Shown piece by piece: positions 33,940 through 40,870 of a DNA stretch of 40,870 nucleotides (position 1 is its first letter; the number at the start of each line of letters is the position of its first letter). The position numbers and the translations under genes are program-made. The stretch is from Paracoccaceae bacterium (GTDB taxonomy: Bacteria; Pseudomonadota; Alphaproteobacteria; Rhodobacterales; Rhodobacteraceae). The notes below the pieces were generated by a model. That model searched no databases and was not told the origin of the DNA. It saw nothing but the letters and a program-made list of their open reading frames with translations. Location: positions 1-40,870 of the forward strand of contig JAHEJA010000032.1 of assembly GCA_024639125.1 (NCBI GenBank), in the 5' to 3' direction.

Positions 33940-35316
33940 CTATTTCCTTGCGACGGCATCTAGAATGCGCGCCCAGCTGCGCATCCCCTTGTGAAAACTA
34001 TCAAGATCGTATTTTTCATTCGGAGAATGGATTTGATCGTCATCTTTGGCAAAACCAATCAACATTGGGTTCACACCGGTGATGTTCTGAAAATGTCCAG
34101 CGATCGGAATGGACCCGCCGCAGCCAACAAATGCAGCGGCATCTGGGAATTCATCCGACAACGCCCCCCGTGCCGCTTCGAATTCCGCGGCATCCGTTGC
34201 CATTACCGAAGCACGTGACGCCCCGTGTGGTTTGAATGCCACCTGACAATCGCTCGGGATCATACCCCGCACCATTGCGCGAAAATTTTCACGAATTTTC
34301 AACGGATCTTGATCCCCAACCAAACGGAAGGACACTTTGGCACTGGCAAGGCTCGGAAGCACGGTTTTAAACCCATCCCCGGTATAGCCACCGTTGATCC
34401 CGTTAATTTCGCACGTCGGTTGCGACCAAATCATTTCAAGCGGTGTGCGCCCGACTTCTCCTGCTGGTAAGCCAAGCCCCACATCGCCCAAAAACGTGCC
34501 ATGATCGAAATTCAGCGCATTCCATTGGGCCGCCATGTCGGGATCAAGTTCGTGAACACCATCATAAAAATCGGGCACTGTAATGCGACCCGTGTCGTCA
34601 TGAAGACTGGCCAAGACGCGGGTCAGTACGCGAATAGGATTGCGCGCGACACCCCCATACATGCCAGAATGCAAATCTTTGTTTGGACCCGTGATTATGA
34701 TTTCTTCACCAAGAAGCCCCCGCAACATTGTCACAATAGCAGGCGTTTTGCTTTGGAATAATCCAGTGTCACAAATCAACACGATATCTGACCTTAATTC
34801 GTCTGCGTTTTCCTGCATGAACGGAACAAGGCTGGGCGAGCCGCTTTCTTCTTCGCCTTCAAAGAAAAAAGTGATTTTGCACGGCAATGACCCATGTTCC
34901 GCTTTCCATGAGCGGCAGGCTTCGACAAATGTCATCAACTGACCTTTGTCGTCTGATGCTCCGCGGCCCCGGATGACTTTTCCATTTTTGGTGTCTTCAA
35001 GCGCCGGATCAAACGGATCCCGATCCCAAAGATTCAGCGGATCCACCGGCTGAACATCATAATGCCCGTAAAACAAAACATGCGGACCATCGCCATCGAC
35101 ATGCCCAACCACCATCGGATGACCGGGTGTGGGCCGCTTTTGTGCATCCACACCAAGGGATTGCAAATCCTTGACCAACCAATCCGCAGCCGCGTCACAT
35201 TCGGATTTATATGCCGGATCGGTCGAAATGGAGCGGATCCGCAACAATTCTAGCAATCTATTCGTGGAATTTTCTAAATCTGCGTCAATCCGCGCCAGCA
35301 CAGCCTCTAGCGACAT
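33940..35316 (-). CDS. M20 family dipeptidase/peptidase
   Basis: This 458-residue M20 metallopeptidase has zinc ligands consistent with His85-Asp87 (FYGHYDVQPVDP), Asp122 (GRGASDDKGQ), Glu155/156 (FEGEEESGS), and Asp183 (ICDTG). A dimerisation/lid domain is inserted in the second half. The family includes cytosolic nonspecific dipeptidases; the substrate cannot be told. The ATG at 35316 has AGGAGA upstream. It is followed by the dehalogenase-like hydrolase with a 7-base gap, suggesting one operon. Confidence 0.9.
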   Translation of the reverse strand: MSLEAVLARIDADLENSTNRLLELLRIRSISTDPAYKSECDAAADWLVKDLQSLGVDAQKRPTPGHPMVVGHVDGDGPHVLFYGHYDVQPVDPLNLWDRDPFDPALEDTKNGKVIRGRGASDDKGQLMTFVEACRSWKAEHGSLPCKITFFFEGEEESGSPSLVPFMQENADELRSDIVLICDTGLFQSKTPAIVTMLRGLLGEEIIITGPNKDLHSGMYGGVARNPIRVLTRVLASLHDDTGRITVPDFYDGVHELDPDMAAQWNALNFDHGTFLGDVGLGLPAGEVGRTPLEMIWSQPTCEINGINGGYTGDGFKTVLPSLASAKVSFRLVGDQDPLKIRENFRAMVRGMIPSDCQVAFKPHGASRASVMATDAAEFEAARGALSDEFPDAAAFVGCGGSIPIAGHFQNITGVNPMLIGFAKDDDQIHSPNEKYDLDSFHKGMRSWARILDAVARK

Positions 35317-35422
35317 GGCTCTCTCCTGTTATGTAGTGATTCACATGCACCCTATCAGGGTCGCGCCGCCTGTAAAGTTCGACTTGCTGAAAGATGTCAT
35401 AGACGTAATGCCAAAAAAACCT

Positions 35423-35450
35423 TTGACACATTAAGCAATATGAATATGTT
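35423..35450 (+). promoter_or_regulatory. hemA: Candidate sigma70 promoter of hemA
   Basis: TTGACA (35423-35428, perfect -35) and TATGTT (35445-35450) are spaced by 16 bases, about 57 bases before the hemA ATG. No clean FNR-type TTGAT-N4-ATCAA box is present here. Confidence 0.55.
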
Positions 35451-35506
35451 GACGAGACACACGAAACCGATCCCTTGCCACAGTGGCAGGAAAGAAAGGA
35501 CGCCAG

Positions 35507-36730
35507 ATGGATTATAATGATCAACTGGATCATGCATTGAACCGCCTCCACGAAGAAGGTCGCTACCGCACCTTTATCGATATCGAGCGCGAGAATGGCA
35601 ACTTTCCTCATGCTATGTGGCGTCGCGAAGATGGGACACAAACCCCTATCTCAGTGTGGTGTGGTAACGATTACCTTGGAATGGGGCAGCACCCCAAAGT
35701 GTTGGCAGCCATGCACGAAGCGATCGATGCAACCGGTGCTGGGTCGGGCGGTACGCGCAATATTTCCGGCACAACGGTGTATCACAAACGCCTAGAAGCC
35801 GAACTTGCTGATTTACACGGCAAAGAATCGGCTCTGTTGTTCACCTCTGCATATATCGCCAACGATTCGACGCTCTCGACGCTTCCAAAGCTATTTCCAG
35901 GTTTGATCATCTATTCAGACGCATTAAACCACGCGTCCATGATCGAAGGGGTTCGTCGTAATGGCGGCACAAAGCGTATCTTCCGCCATAACGATGTGGC
36001 ACATCTGCGTGAATTGCTTGCGGCGGACGATCCTTCCACCCCCAAATTGATCGCGTTTGAATCGGTTTATTCAATGGATGGTGATTTCGGCCCCATCAAA
36101 GAGATCTGTGATCTGGCCGATGAATTCAATGCGTTGACATATATCGACGAGGTACATGCTGTTGGCATGTATGGTCCACGTGGCGCAGGCGTTGCAGAAC
36201 GTGATGGGTTGATGCAACGCATTGATATCATCAACGGAACATTGGCCAAGGCTTATGGCGTTATGGGTGGTTATGTTGCAGCCAGCCACAAAATGTGTGA
36301 CGCGGTTCGCTCGTACGCACCGGGGTTCATTTTCACGACATCGCTTCCCCCTGCGGTTGCGGCAGGTGCCGCGGCTTCTGTTGCGCATCTCAAGCAAGAT
36401 CAAGAATTGCGCGAACGGCATCAACTTCAGGCTAAAATTCTAAAAATGCGCCTAAAGGCAGCAGGATTGCCAATTATCGATCACGGCAGCCACATTGTAC
36501 CAGTCATTGTTGGCAACCCCGTGCATACGAAAAAGCTATCGGATATGTTGTTGTCTGAATTTGGAATTTACGTTCAGCCCATCAATTTCCCAACGGTCCC
36601 ACGTGGTACCGAACGGTTGCGGTTCACGCCGTCTCCGGTCCACGGAGCGCAAGAAATTGATAAGCTGGTAAAGGCAATGGACAAACTATGGTCGCATTGT
36701 GCGCTAAATCGTGCCGAATTGAGCGCCTAA
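35507..36730 (+). CDS. hemA: 5-aminolevulinate synthase (C4 pathway)
   Basis: The 407-residue PLP enzyme condenses glycine and succinyl-CoA to 5-aminolevulinate, the first step of haem and bacteriochlorophyll synthesis. The length and the start [20 protein letters not shown] match Rhodobacter HemA, and key residues sit at the same numbers: His142, Asp214, His217, Lys248 (NGTLAKAYG). I chose the ATG at 35507; eight upstream in-frame residues do not match the family. It stands alone in front of rodZ, with an imperfect hairpin between them. Confidence 0.97.
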   Translation: MDYNDQLDHALNRLHEEGRYRTFIDIERENGNFPHAMWRREDGTQTPISVWCGNDYLGMGQHPKVLAAMHEAIDATGAGSGGTRNISGTTVYHKRLEAELADLHGKESALLFTSAYIANDSTLSTLPKLFPGLIIYSDALNHASMIEGVRRNGGTKRIFRHNDVAHLRELLAADDPSTPKLIAFESVYSMDGDFGPIKEICDLADEFNALTYIDEVHAVGMYGPRGAGVAERDGLMQRIDIINGTLAKAYGVMGGYVAASHKMCDAVRSYAPGFIFTTSLPPAVAAGAAASVAHLKQDQELRERHQLQAKILKMRLKAAGLPIIDHGSHIVPVIVGNPVHTKKLSDMLLSEFGIYVQPINFPTVPRGTERLRFTPSPVHGAQEIDKLVKAMDKLWSHCALNRAELSA

Positions 36731-36790
36731 CTGATATACCAAAGTGCATCCTCTCTAGACCTGTGGTATGTAAAAGGGGCAAATGCGCAC

Positions 36791-36812
36791 AAACCATGAT
36801 TCGTCATGATTT
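36791..36812 (+). other. Hairpin with TTCG loop between hemA and rodZ
   Basis: CATGA-TTCG-TCATG forms a 5-bp stem capped by the stable UUCG tetraloop, extended by AAA/TTT across a C-A mismatch. It starts 60 bases after the hemA stop and ends 30 bases before the rodZ ATG. No U-run follows, so it is a structure in the leader or spacer and not a clear terminator. Confidence 0.4.
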
Positions 36813-36842
36813 GTGTTCATATGGGAACTTGGGGCAATTGGT

Positions 36843-38084
36843 ATGATCAGACGCAGAAATGTCTCTTCTCAGCAAGAAGACATTAAATTCGTCAAAGGCT
36901 TTGATGACTTTGAAATGACGCTTGGTGATTTGATGCGGGGCGAACGTGCAACGCTCGGAAAATCGCTTTTGGATGTTCAACGCGAATTGCGGATCAAAGC
37001 AAGTTATATCTCTGCCATTGAAAATGCTGACCCAGACGCCTTTGATACCCCAGGCTTTATTGCCGGCTACGTACGGTCCTATGCCCGATATCTAGGCATG
37101 GACGCAGAAGATGTGTTTTTGAAATTCTGCCAAGAAAGCGGATTTTCAACAGCGCATGGAATGTCTGAAAAGGCGGCAGGACGCAAAGCTGTTGCTGCTG
37201 TGCCTGTGTCATCAAAATCTATTTCGAACGATACCTTGTTTTCCCGCCCGAATGCTGGATCAATGGCCACATCTGCCGGAGTGTTGTCCAATATTCAACC
37301 GGGGGCAATTGGCTCTGTATCCGTCTTGGTCGCTTTGATTGCGTCCTTGGGTTACGGCGGCTGGTCGATTTTGCAAGAAATCCAAAAGGTCAAAGTTACC
37401 CCAGTAGAAAACACCCCTATTGTGTTATCGGATCTAGGCGAAATGGCGAACGATAACATTGATGCGATGTCTCCTAATGTCGATCAAATCGCAAGCCGCG
37501 AAAAAATTGATCGCTTGTACCGCCCAAACGCGCTTGATGTTCCTATTCTGGTATCGCGCGATGCCCCTATTTCCACTTTGGACCCACGGCAAAACGGGTC
37601 CTTTGCTGCGTCAAACGGCGATACATCTACGGCGATTGCATCCGTCATTGCAGATGTTCTAAGCCCGAACATCGCAGATATTCAAGCAGATGCACTTCAA
37701 GCGTCGATGCCACAAGTGCTTGAAACAACGCCACCTGAGCTGGCTTTGTTTGCAACACGTGAAGCATGGGTTCAGGTTAAATCCGCTACAGGCTCTGTGA
37801 TTTTTGAAAAAGTGATGGCTGCTGGCGAAGAGTATGTTCTTCCGCAAACCGAAAACGCGCCGTCATTGCGCGCTGGCATGTCTGGCTCGGTTTATTTCGC
37901 TGTAAATGGCGATCTATATGGCCCAGCGGGGCGTGGAACCAGTGTCGTAAAAGGCGTGCCGCTCTCGGTTGATGATCTTACGGCGACATTTGCGCTTGCC
38001 GATATCGAAGTTGATCCTCATTTGGGCCAAGTTGTTGCGCAAGCGGATATTTCATCTTTCACATTAAAACCAAACGAAAACTAA
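36843..38084 (+). CDS. rodZ: RodZ-like HTH/DUF4115 membrane protein
   Basis: The 413-residue protein has a cytoplasmic Xre-type helix-turn-helix (about 28-95, LDVQRELRIKASYISAIEN), a linker, one membrane helix (about 154-173), a long Ala/Asp/Ser-rich segment, and a periplasmic DUF4115 beta domain (about 305-385). This is the RodZ layout, the membrane scaffold that links MreB to the cell-wall machinery. I chose the ATG at 36843 because MIRRRNVSS leads into the HTH; ten upstream in-frame residues lack a ribosome binding site. It precedes ispG, a pairing also known in gamma-proteobacteria. Confidence 0.9.
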   Translation: MIRRRNVSSQQEDIKFVKGFDDFEMTLGDLMRGERATLGKSLLDVQRELRIKASYISAIENADPDAFDTPGFIAGYVRSYARYLGMDAEDVFLKFCQESGFSTAHGMSEKAAGRKAVAAVPVSSKSISNDTLFSRPNAGSMATSAGVLSNIQPGAIGSVSVLVALIASLGYGGWSILQEIQKVKVTPVENTPIVLSDLGEMANDNIDAMSPNVDQIASREKIDRLYRPNALDVPILVSRDAPISTLDPRQNGSFAASNGDTSTAIASVIADVLSPNIADIQADALQASMPQVLETTPPELALFATREAWVQVKSATGSVIFEKVMAAGEEYVLPQTENAPSLRAGMSGSVYFAVNGDLYGPAGRGTSVVKGVPLSVDDLTATFALADIEVDPHLGQVVAQADISSFTLKPNEN

Positions 38085-38150
38085 TCCCACGGTTGCTTCG
38101 GCGTCGCTTCGGCATTATGTCAGAATAAATGGCTTTGATGGGAATTCCGT

Positions 38151-39263
38151 ATGTCTATTAATCATATCCGTCCTTGGCGTAATATTGAGCGCCGCAAATC
38201 CCGTAAAATACACGTCGGTAATGTGCCTGTTGGTGGGGATTCCCCGATCACCGTGCAAACCATGACCAATACGGTCACAACCGACATCAAAGGAACAATC
38301 GCCCAAGTCCAAGCAGCCGCGGATGCCGGTGCAGACATTGTACGTATTTCCGTTCCCGACCAAGACAGCAGCCGCGCGTTAAAAGAAATCGTCAAAGAAA
38401 GCCCGGTTCCAATCGTAGCGGATATCCACTTTCATTATAAACGTGGGATAGAAGCCGCCGAAGCGGGCGCTGCGTGTTTGCGGATCAATCCGGGCAATAT
38501 CGGGTCCCAAGACCGCGTCCGCGAAGTCATCAAAGCCGCGCGTGACAACAACTGCTCTATGCGGATTGGCGTCAATGCCGGTTCTCTGGAAAAGCATCTT
38601 TTGGAAAAATACGGCGAACCCTGCCCCCAAGCGATGGTCGAAAGCGGCCTTGATCATATCAAAATCCTAGAAGACAACGATTTCCACGAATTCAAAATCA
38701 GCGTCAAAGCCTCTGATGTGTTTCTTGCCGCCGCTGCTTACCAATCCTTGGCCGAAGCAACAGACGCCCCAATCCACCTTGGGATCACCGAAGCAGGTGG
38801 CCTTATGTCCGGGACGATCAAATCATCCATCGGCCTAGGCAATTTGCTTTGGATGGGCATTGGCGACACAATCCGCGTTAGCCTGTCTGCCGATCCCGTA
38901 CAAGAAGTCAAAGTTGGCTATGAAATCCTAAAAGGATTGGGTCTGCGTCATCGCGGCGTCAATATCATTTCCTGCCCCTCTTGTGCGCGTCAGGGGTTTG
39001 ACGTGATCAAAACTGTGGAAACCTTGGAACAACGGCTCGAACATATCAAAACCCCCATGAGCCTGTCTATCATTGGCTGTGTCGTGAATGGCCCCGGCGA
39101 AGCATTGATGACCGATGTTGGTTTTACCGGCGGCGGAAATGGCAATGGCATGGTCTATTGGGCGGGCAAACAGGATCACCGGATCGATAACGAACAAATG
39201 GTCGATCACATTGTCGAACTCGTGGAAAAACGCGCCGCAGAAATTGACGCCGAAACCGTTTAA
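38151..39263 (+). CDS. ispG: 4-hydroxy-3-methylbut-2-en-1-yl diphosphate synthase
   Basis: The 370-residue [4Fe-4S] enzyme of the MEP isoprenoid pathway makes HMBPP from MEcPP. The cluster cysteines are Cys275 and Cys278 ([11 protein letters not shown]) and Cys310 ([10 protein letters not shown]), with the catalytic Glu317, corresponding to E. coli Cys270/273/305. The N-terminal TIM-barrel motif [11 protein letters not shown] is present. It starts 66 bases after rodZ on the same strand. Its stop overlaps the stop of a convergent small gene. Confidence 0.97.
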   Translation: MSINHIRPWRNIERRKSRKIHVGNVPVGGDSPITVQTMTNTVTTDIKGTIAQVQAAADAGADIVRISVPDQDSSRALKEIVKESPVPIVADIHFHYKRGIEAAEAGAACLRINPGNIGSQDRVREVIKAARDNNCSMRIGVNAGSLEKHLLEKYGEPCPQAMVESGLDHIKILEDNDFHEFKISVKASDVFLAAAAYQSLAEATDAPIHLGITEAGGLMSGTIKSSIGLGNLLWMGIGDTIRVSLSADPVQEVKVGYEILKGLGLRHRGVNIISCPSCARQGFDVIKTVETLEQRLEHIKTPMSLSIIGCVVNGPGEALMTDVGFTGGGNGNGMVYWAGKQDHRIDNEQMVDHIVELVEKRAAEIDAETV

Positions 39264-39487
39264 TCCGAGCGAGGACGTTGGCTTATAGAAAGCTTTGCCG
39301 CCAATATAAGCCAAGGTCCGCCATGTAGAAACAGATCAAACCAATCCATGGGCTGCGTCAAAGCCCCCCGCGACAACATCATTAGTTTTTCAACGACATG
39401 TGGCATCGGCGTGAACGGGGCAAGGCCAAGCGTCAAGCTGGCGATCACCACCACCGAAAATGGGATCTGATCCAAGAATTTGCGCAT
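39260..39487 (-). CDS. Small two-segment membrane protein
   Basis: The 75-residue protein from the ATG at 39487 starts [20 protein letters not shown] and has two hydrophobic segments separated by [19 protein letters not shown]. Near-identical layouts occur in Rhodobacterales, where the products are often labelled 'RND transporter', a label that this sequence does not support. It is convergent with ispG (4-base overlap of the stops) and divergent from dgkA. I cannot assign a function. Confidence 0.75.
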   Translation of the reverse strand: MRKFLDQIPFSVVVIASLTLGLAPFTPMPHVVEKLMMLSRGALTQPMDWFDLFLHGGPWLILAAKLSISQRPRSD

Positions 39488-39577
39488 TGTGATGGCTCCT
39501 ACGGGCATGAAGGCTTGCGAGCCGACCTTTTAACCGTCAATCTAACCTCAACGCAACACACATTCAATAAGAGAAAT

Positions 39578-39952
39578 ATGAAAATGGGACTGATACAGGA
39601 ACAAGCGCAACGGGTTTGGCAACGCACAGTGTGGTCTTGGGACGGCGTAAAACACGTCTGGCAGACCGAAGGCAGCCTGAAACAATGGATCGTTGCGAAT
39701 ATTATCTCTGCTGGCTTGGCGCTTGCCCTGCCCCTAAGTGCGGCGGAAACCGCGCTGATTTGTGCGGGTGGCGTGTTGGTTTTGGCGGCGGAATGTATGA
39801 ACACTGCGATCGAACGCGTGGTGGATGACATCGGCACCGATATTCGCCCTGCTGCCAAACAAGCCAAAGACACAGCAAGCGCCGCAGTTGCGATAACAGC
39901 GATTGCTGTTGGGGTGGCTTGGGCTGTGATCCTTGGGGCGATGCTGATTTAA
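39578..39952 (+). CDS. dgkA: Diacylglycerol kinase
   Basis: The 124-residue integral membrane kinase phosphorylates diacylglycerol to phosphatidate. It has three membrane segments and the conserved active-site stretch AECMNTAIERVVDDIG. I chose the ATG at 39578 with AAGAGA upstream (or 39584); a longer open frame reaches 39398 but does not resemble the family and overlaps the small convergent gene. It recycles the diacylglycerol made during membrane-derived glucan or lipid turnover. Confidence 0.93.
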   Translation: MKMGLIQEQAQRVWQRTVWSWDGVKHVWQTEGSLKQWIVANIISAGLALALPLSAAETALICAGGVLVLAAECMNTAIERVVDDIGTDIRPAAKQAKDTASAAVAITAIAVGVAWAVILGAMLI

Positions 39953-39995
39953 AACAGCAGCTTAGCGATGGACAAGGATTTAATCTGGGAAAAAA

Positions 39996-40072
39996 TGGCG
40001 CGGTTGACGGGGCTCGAACCCGCGACCCCCGGCGTGACAGGCCGGTACTCTAACCAACTGAGCTACAACCGC
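39996..40072 (-). tRNA. tRNA-Asp (anticodon GTC)
   Basis: A 77-base cloverleaf is readable on the minus strand. The acceptor stem GCGGTTG pairs with CAACCGC, with a G discriminator and an encoded CCA. The D arm has AGTTGGTTA, the anticodon stem CGGCC/GGCCG-type pairing frames CTGTCAC, and GGTTCGA forms the T loop. The anticodon GTC specifies Asp. A T-run follows the 3' end. Confidence 0.95.
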
Positions 40073-40083
40073 GCGTAAGCGTT

Positions 40084-40112
40084 GGGATAGGACGTTTGTA
40101 AAAGAACGTCAA
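40084..40112 (-). promoter_or_regulatory. Candidate promoter of tRNA-Asp
   Basis: On the minus strand TTGACG (40107-40112) and TATCCC (40084-40089) are spaced by exactly 17 bases, ending 12 bases before the tRNA 5' end. The -35 is strong; the -10 matches only its first three positions. Confidence 0.45.
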
Positions 40113-40197
40113 TGGAAATAAAGACTTGCTCCCACATTTTTTTCACCCCATCCTAAAGGCGCGGTTTAAGAATAATATTTGAAACGGGATGCATTGA

Positions 40198-40870
40198 ATG
40201 ACACAGGCAGAACGGGCCTATCAAGAGGCGCTGGAACGGGTTAAAGAAGCTGCTGAAAAGCAACTGTTCTTCTTAGATCTACGCATCCCTGATCTTGACC
40301 GCCTCCCCCCCGAAATCGCCAGTTTGACGGCGCTGAGAAGCCTCAACCTTAGTAACACACAGGTCAGCGATCTGGCGCATATCGCCAACCTGACGGCGTT
40401 GGAAATCCTCAACCTTAGTAACACACAGTTCAACGATCTGGCGCATATCGCCAATTTGACGGCGTTGAAAATCCTCAACCTCTCCAACACACAGGTCAGC
40501 GATCTGGCGCATATCGCCAACCTGACGGCGTTGAAAGCACTATACCTTACTGAAACACGGATCAACGACCTGACGCATCTCACCAACTTGACTGTGTTGG
40601 AAGGCCTCGATCTTGACCACACAGCGGTCAGCGATCTGGTGCATATCGCCAACTTGACAGCGTTGAAAGCACTATACCTAAGTGAAACACATGTCAGCGA
40701 TCTGACCCATATAACCAGTTTGACGACGCTGGAAACCCTCGGCCTTGTCAACACACAGGTCAGCGATTTGCGCCCCGTTTTAAAATGCCGCAATTTAATT
40801 AGCACAGAAGAAGATAGGGGTTTATATTTCGATGGATCATTGGCAACACAGGTTGATCCAGAGTTAGACA
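40198..40870 (+). CDS. Leucine-rich-repeat protein, cut by the right edge
   Basis: The frame is open from the ATG at 40198 to the window end (224 codons). An N-terminal helical part of about 38 residues (MTQAERAYQEALERVKEAAE) has no signal peptide. Seven tandem LRRs of exactly 22 residues (40-193) follow, with consensus IANLTALKILNLSNTQVSDL and positions of the SDS22/internalin type. After the repeats a cap region (DRGLYFDGSLATQVDPELD) begins and may lead to another domain beyond the edge. Related bacterial LRR proteins can carry Roc-COR or effector domains, but nothing here shows that. The start follows ACGGGAT at a suboptimal distance. Confidence 0.85.
   Translation, partial: MTQAERAYQEALERVKEAAEKQLFFLDLRIPDLDRLPPEIASLTALRSLNLSNTQVSDLAHIANLTALEILNLSNTQFNDLAHIANLTALKILNLSNTQVSDLAHIANLTALKALYLTETRINDLTHLTNLTVLEGLDLDHTAVSDLVHIANLTALKALYLSETHVSDLTHITSLTTLETLGLVNTQVSDLRPVLKCRNLISTEEDRGLYFDGSLATQVDPELD
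40315..40776 (+). repeat. Seven tandem 66-bp repeats coding the LRRs
   Basis: Seven 66-base units (462 bases), one per 22-residue LRR, share blocks such as GATCTGGCGCATATCGCCAA and TTGACGGCGTTGAAA. Near-identical units at the DNA level suggest recent expansion or recombination; units can change in number by slippage. Confidence 0.85.

Noticed and set aside
35400-35507. FNR-type box in front of hemA.
   Set aside because: TTGACACATTAAGCAA lacks the second half-site; the TTGACA is better read as a -35 element.
40221-40805. Long open frame of 194 codons on the minus strand opposite the LRR gene.
   Set aside because: It is generated by the repetitive LRR coding sequence; the product is a repetitive mirror of it with no domain sense.

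Overview
This window looks like chromosomal DNA of a marine, Roseobacter-type alphaproteobacterium (order Rhodobacterales). Three things point there: an apparently complete gene transfer agent (GTA) cluster of the Rhodobacter capsulatus type; a 407-residue HemA-type 5-aminolevulinate synthase closely matching the Rhodobacter enzyme, Lys248 included; and alphaproteobacterial-style gene neighbourhoods (fabD-fabG-acpP-fabF-mltG, rodZ-ispG). G+C looks near one half by eye, moderate for the group. I see no insertion sequence, CRISPR array, integrase or rRNA.

Region 1 (1-14.2 kb, minus strand) starts with the 5' end of cysE at the left edge. Next to it lies the GTA cluster, read right to left: g1 (small terminase-like), g2 (large terminase), g3 (portal), g3.5, g4 (prohead protease), g5 (major capsid), g6/g7/g8 (neck), g9 (tail tube), g10/g10.1 (tail chaperones), g11 (tape measure), g12/g13 (distal tail and hub), g14 (peptidase) and g15 (1301-residue tip protein). 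All frames are open and many neighbours are joined by ATGA overlaps. A further 66-codon basic ORF is ATGA-coupled to the end of g15. A phased direct repeat lies upstream of g1, and a perfect 10-bp inverted repeat lies between g5 and g6.

Region 2 (14.3-22 kb) holds mltG, fabF, acpP, fabG and fabD (minus strand), with clear terminators after mltG and acpP. Then come a DUF2189 membrane protein, a VanZ-like protein and an amidase.

Region 3 (22-30.3 kb, minus strand) holds a chemoreceptor gene cut by an in-frame TAA 49 codons before its natural end, then prfB, mrcA (with a good sigma70-type promoter), a periplasmic N-acetylmuramoyl-L-alanine amidase and a class I/II aminotransferase.

Region 4 (30.3-40.9 kb) holds, on the plus strand, an M48/TPR protease - DsbA-like - membrane protein operon. 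On the minus strand it has an M20 dipeptidase with a hydrolase that carries the full fluoroacetate-dehalogenase residue set. On the plus strand again are hemA, rodZ, ispG and dgkA, with a small minus-strand membrane protein between ispG and dgkA. It closes with tRNA-Asp(GTC) on the minus strand and a leucine-rich-repeat protein cut by the right edge.

Together the window mixes core housekeeping (fatty acids, peptidoglycan, haem, isoprenoids, translation termination) with a domesticated phage-like DNA-transfer particle. The most notable unexplained signals are the chemoreceptor nonsense codon, the extra gene after g15, the repeat elements of the GTA operon, and the 22-residue LRR protein at the edge.
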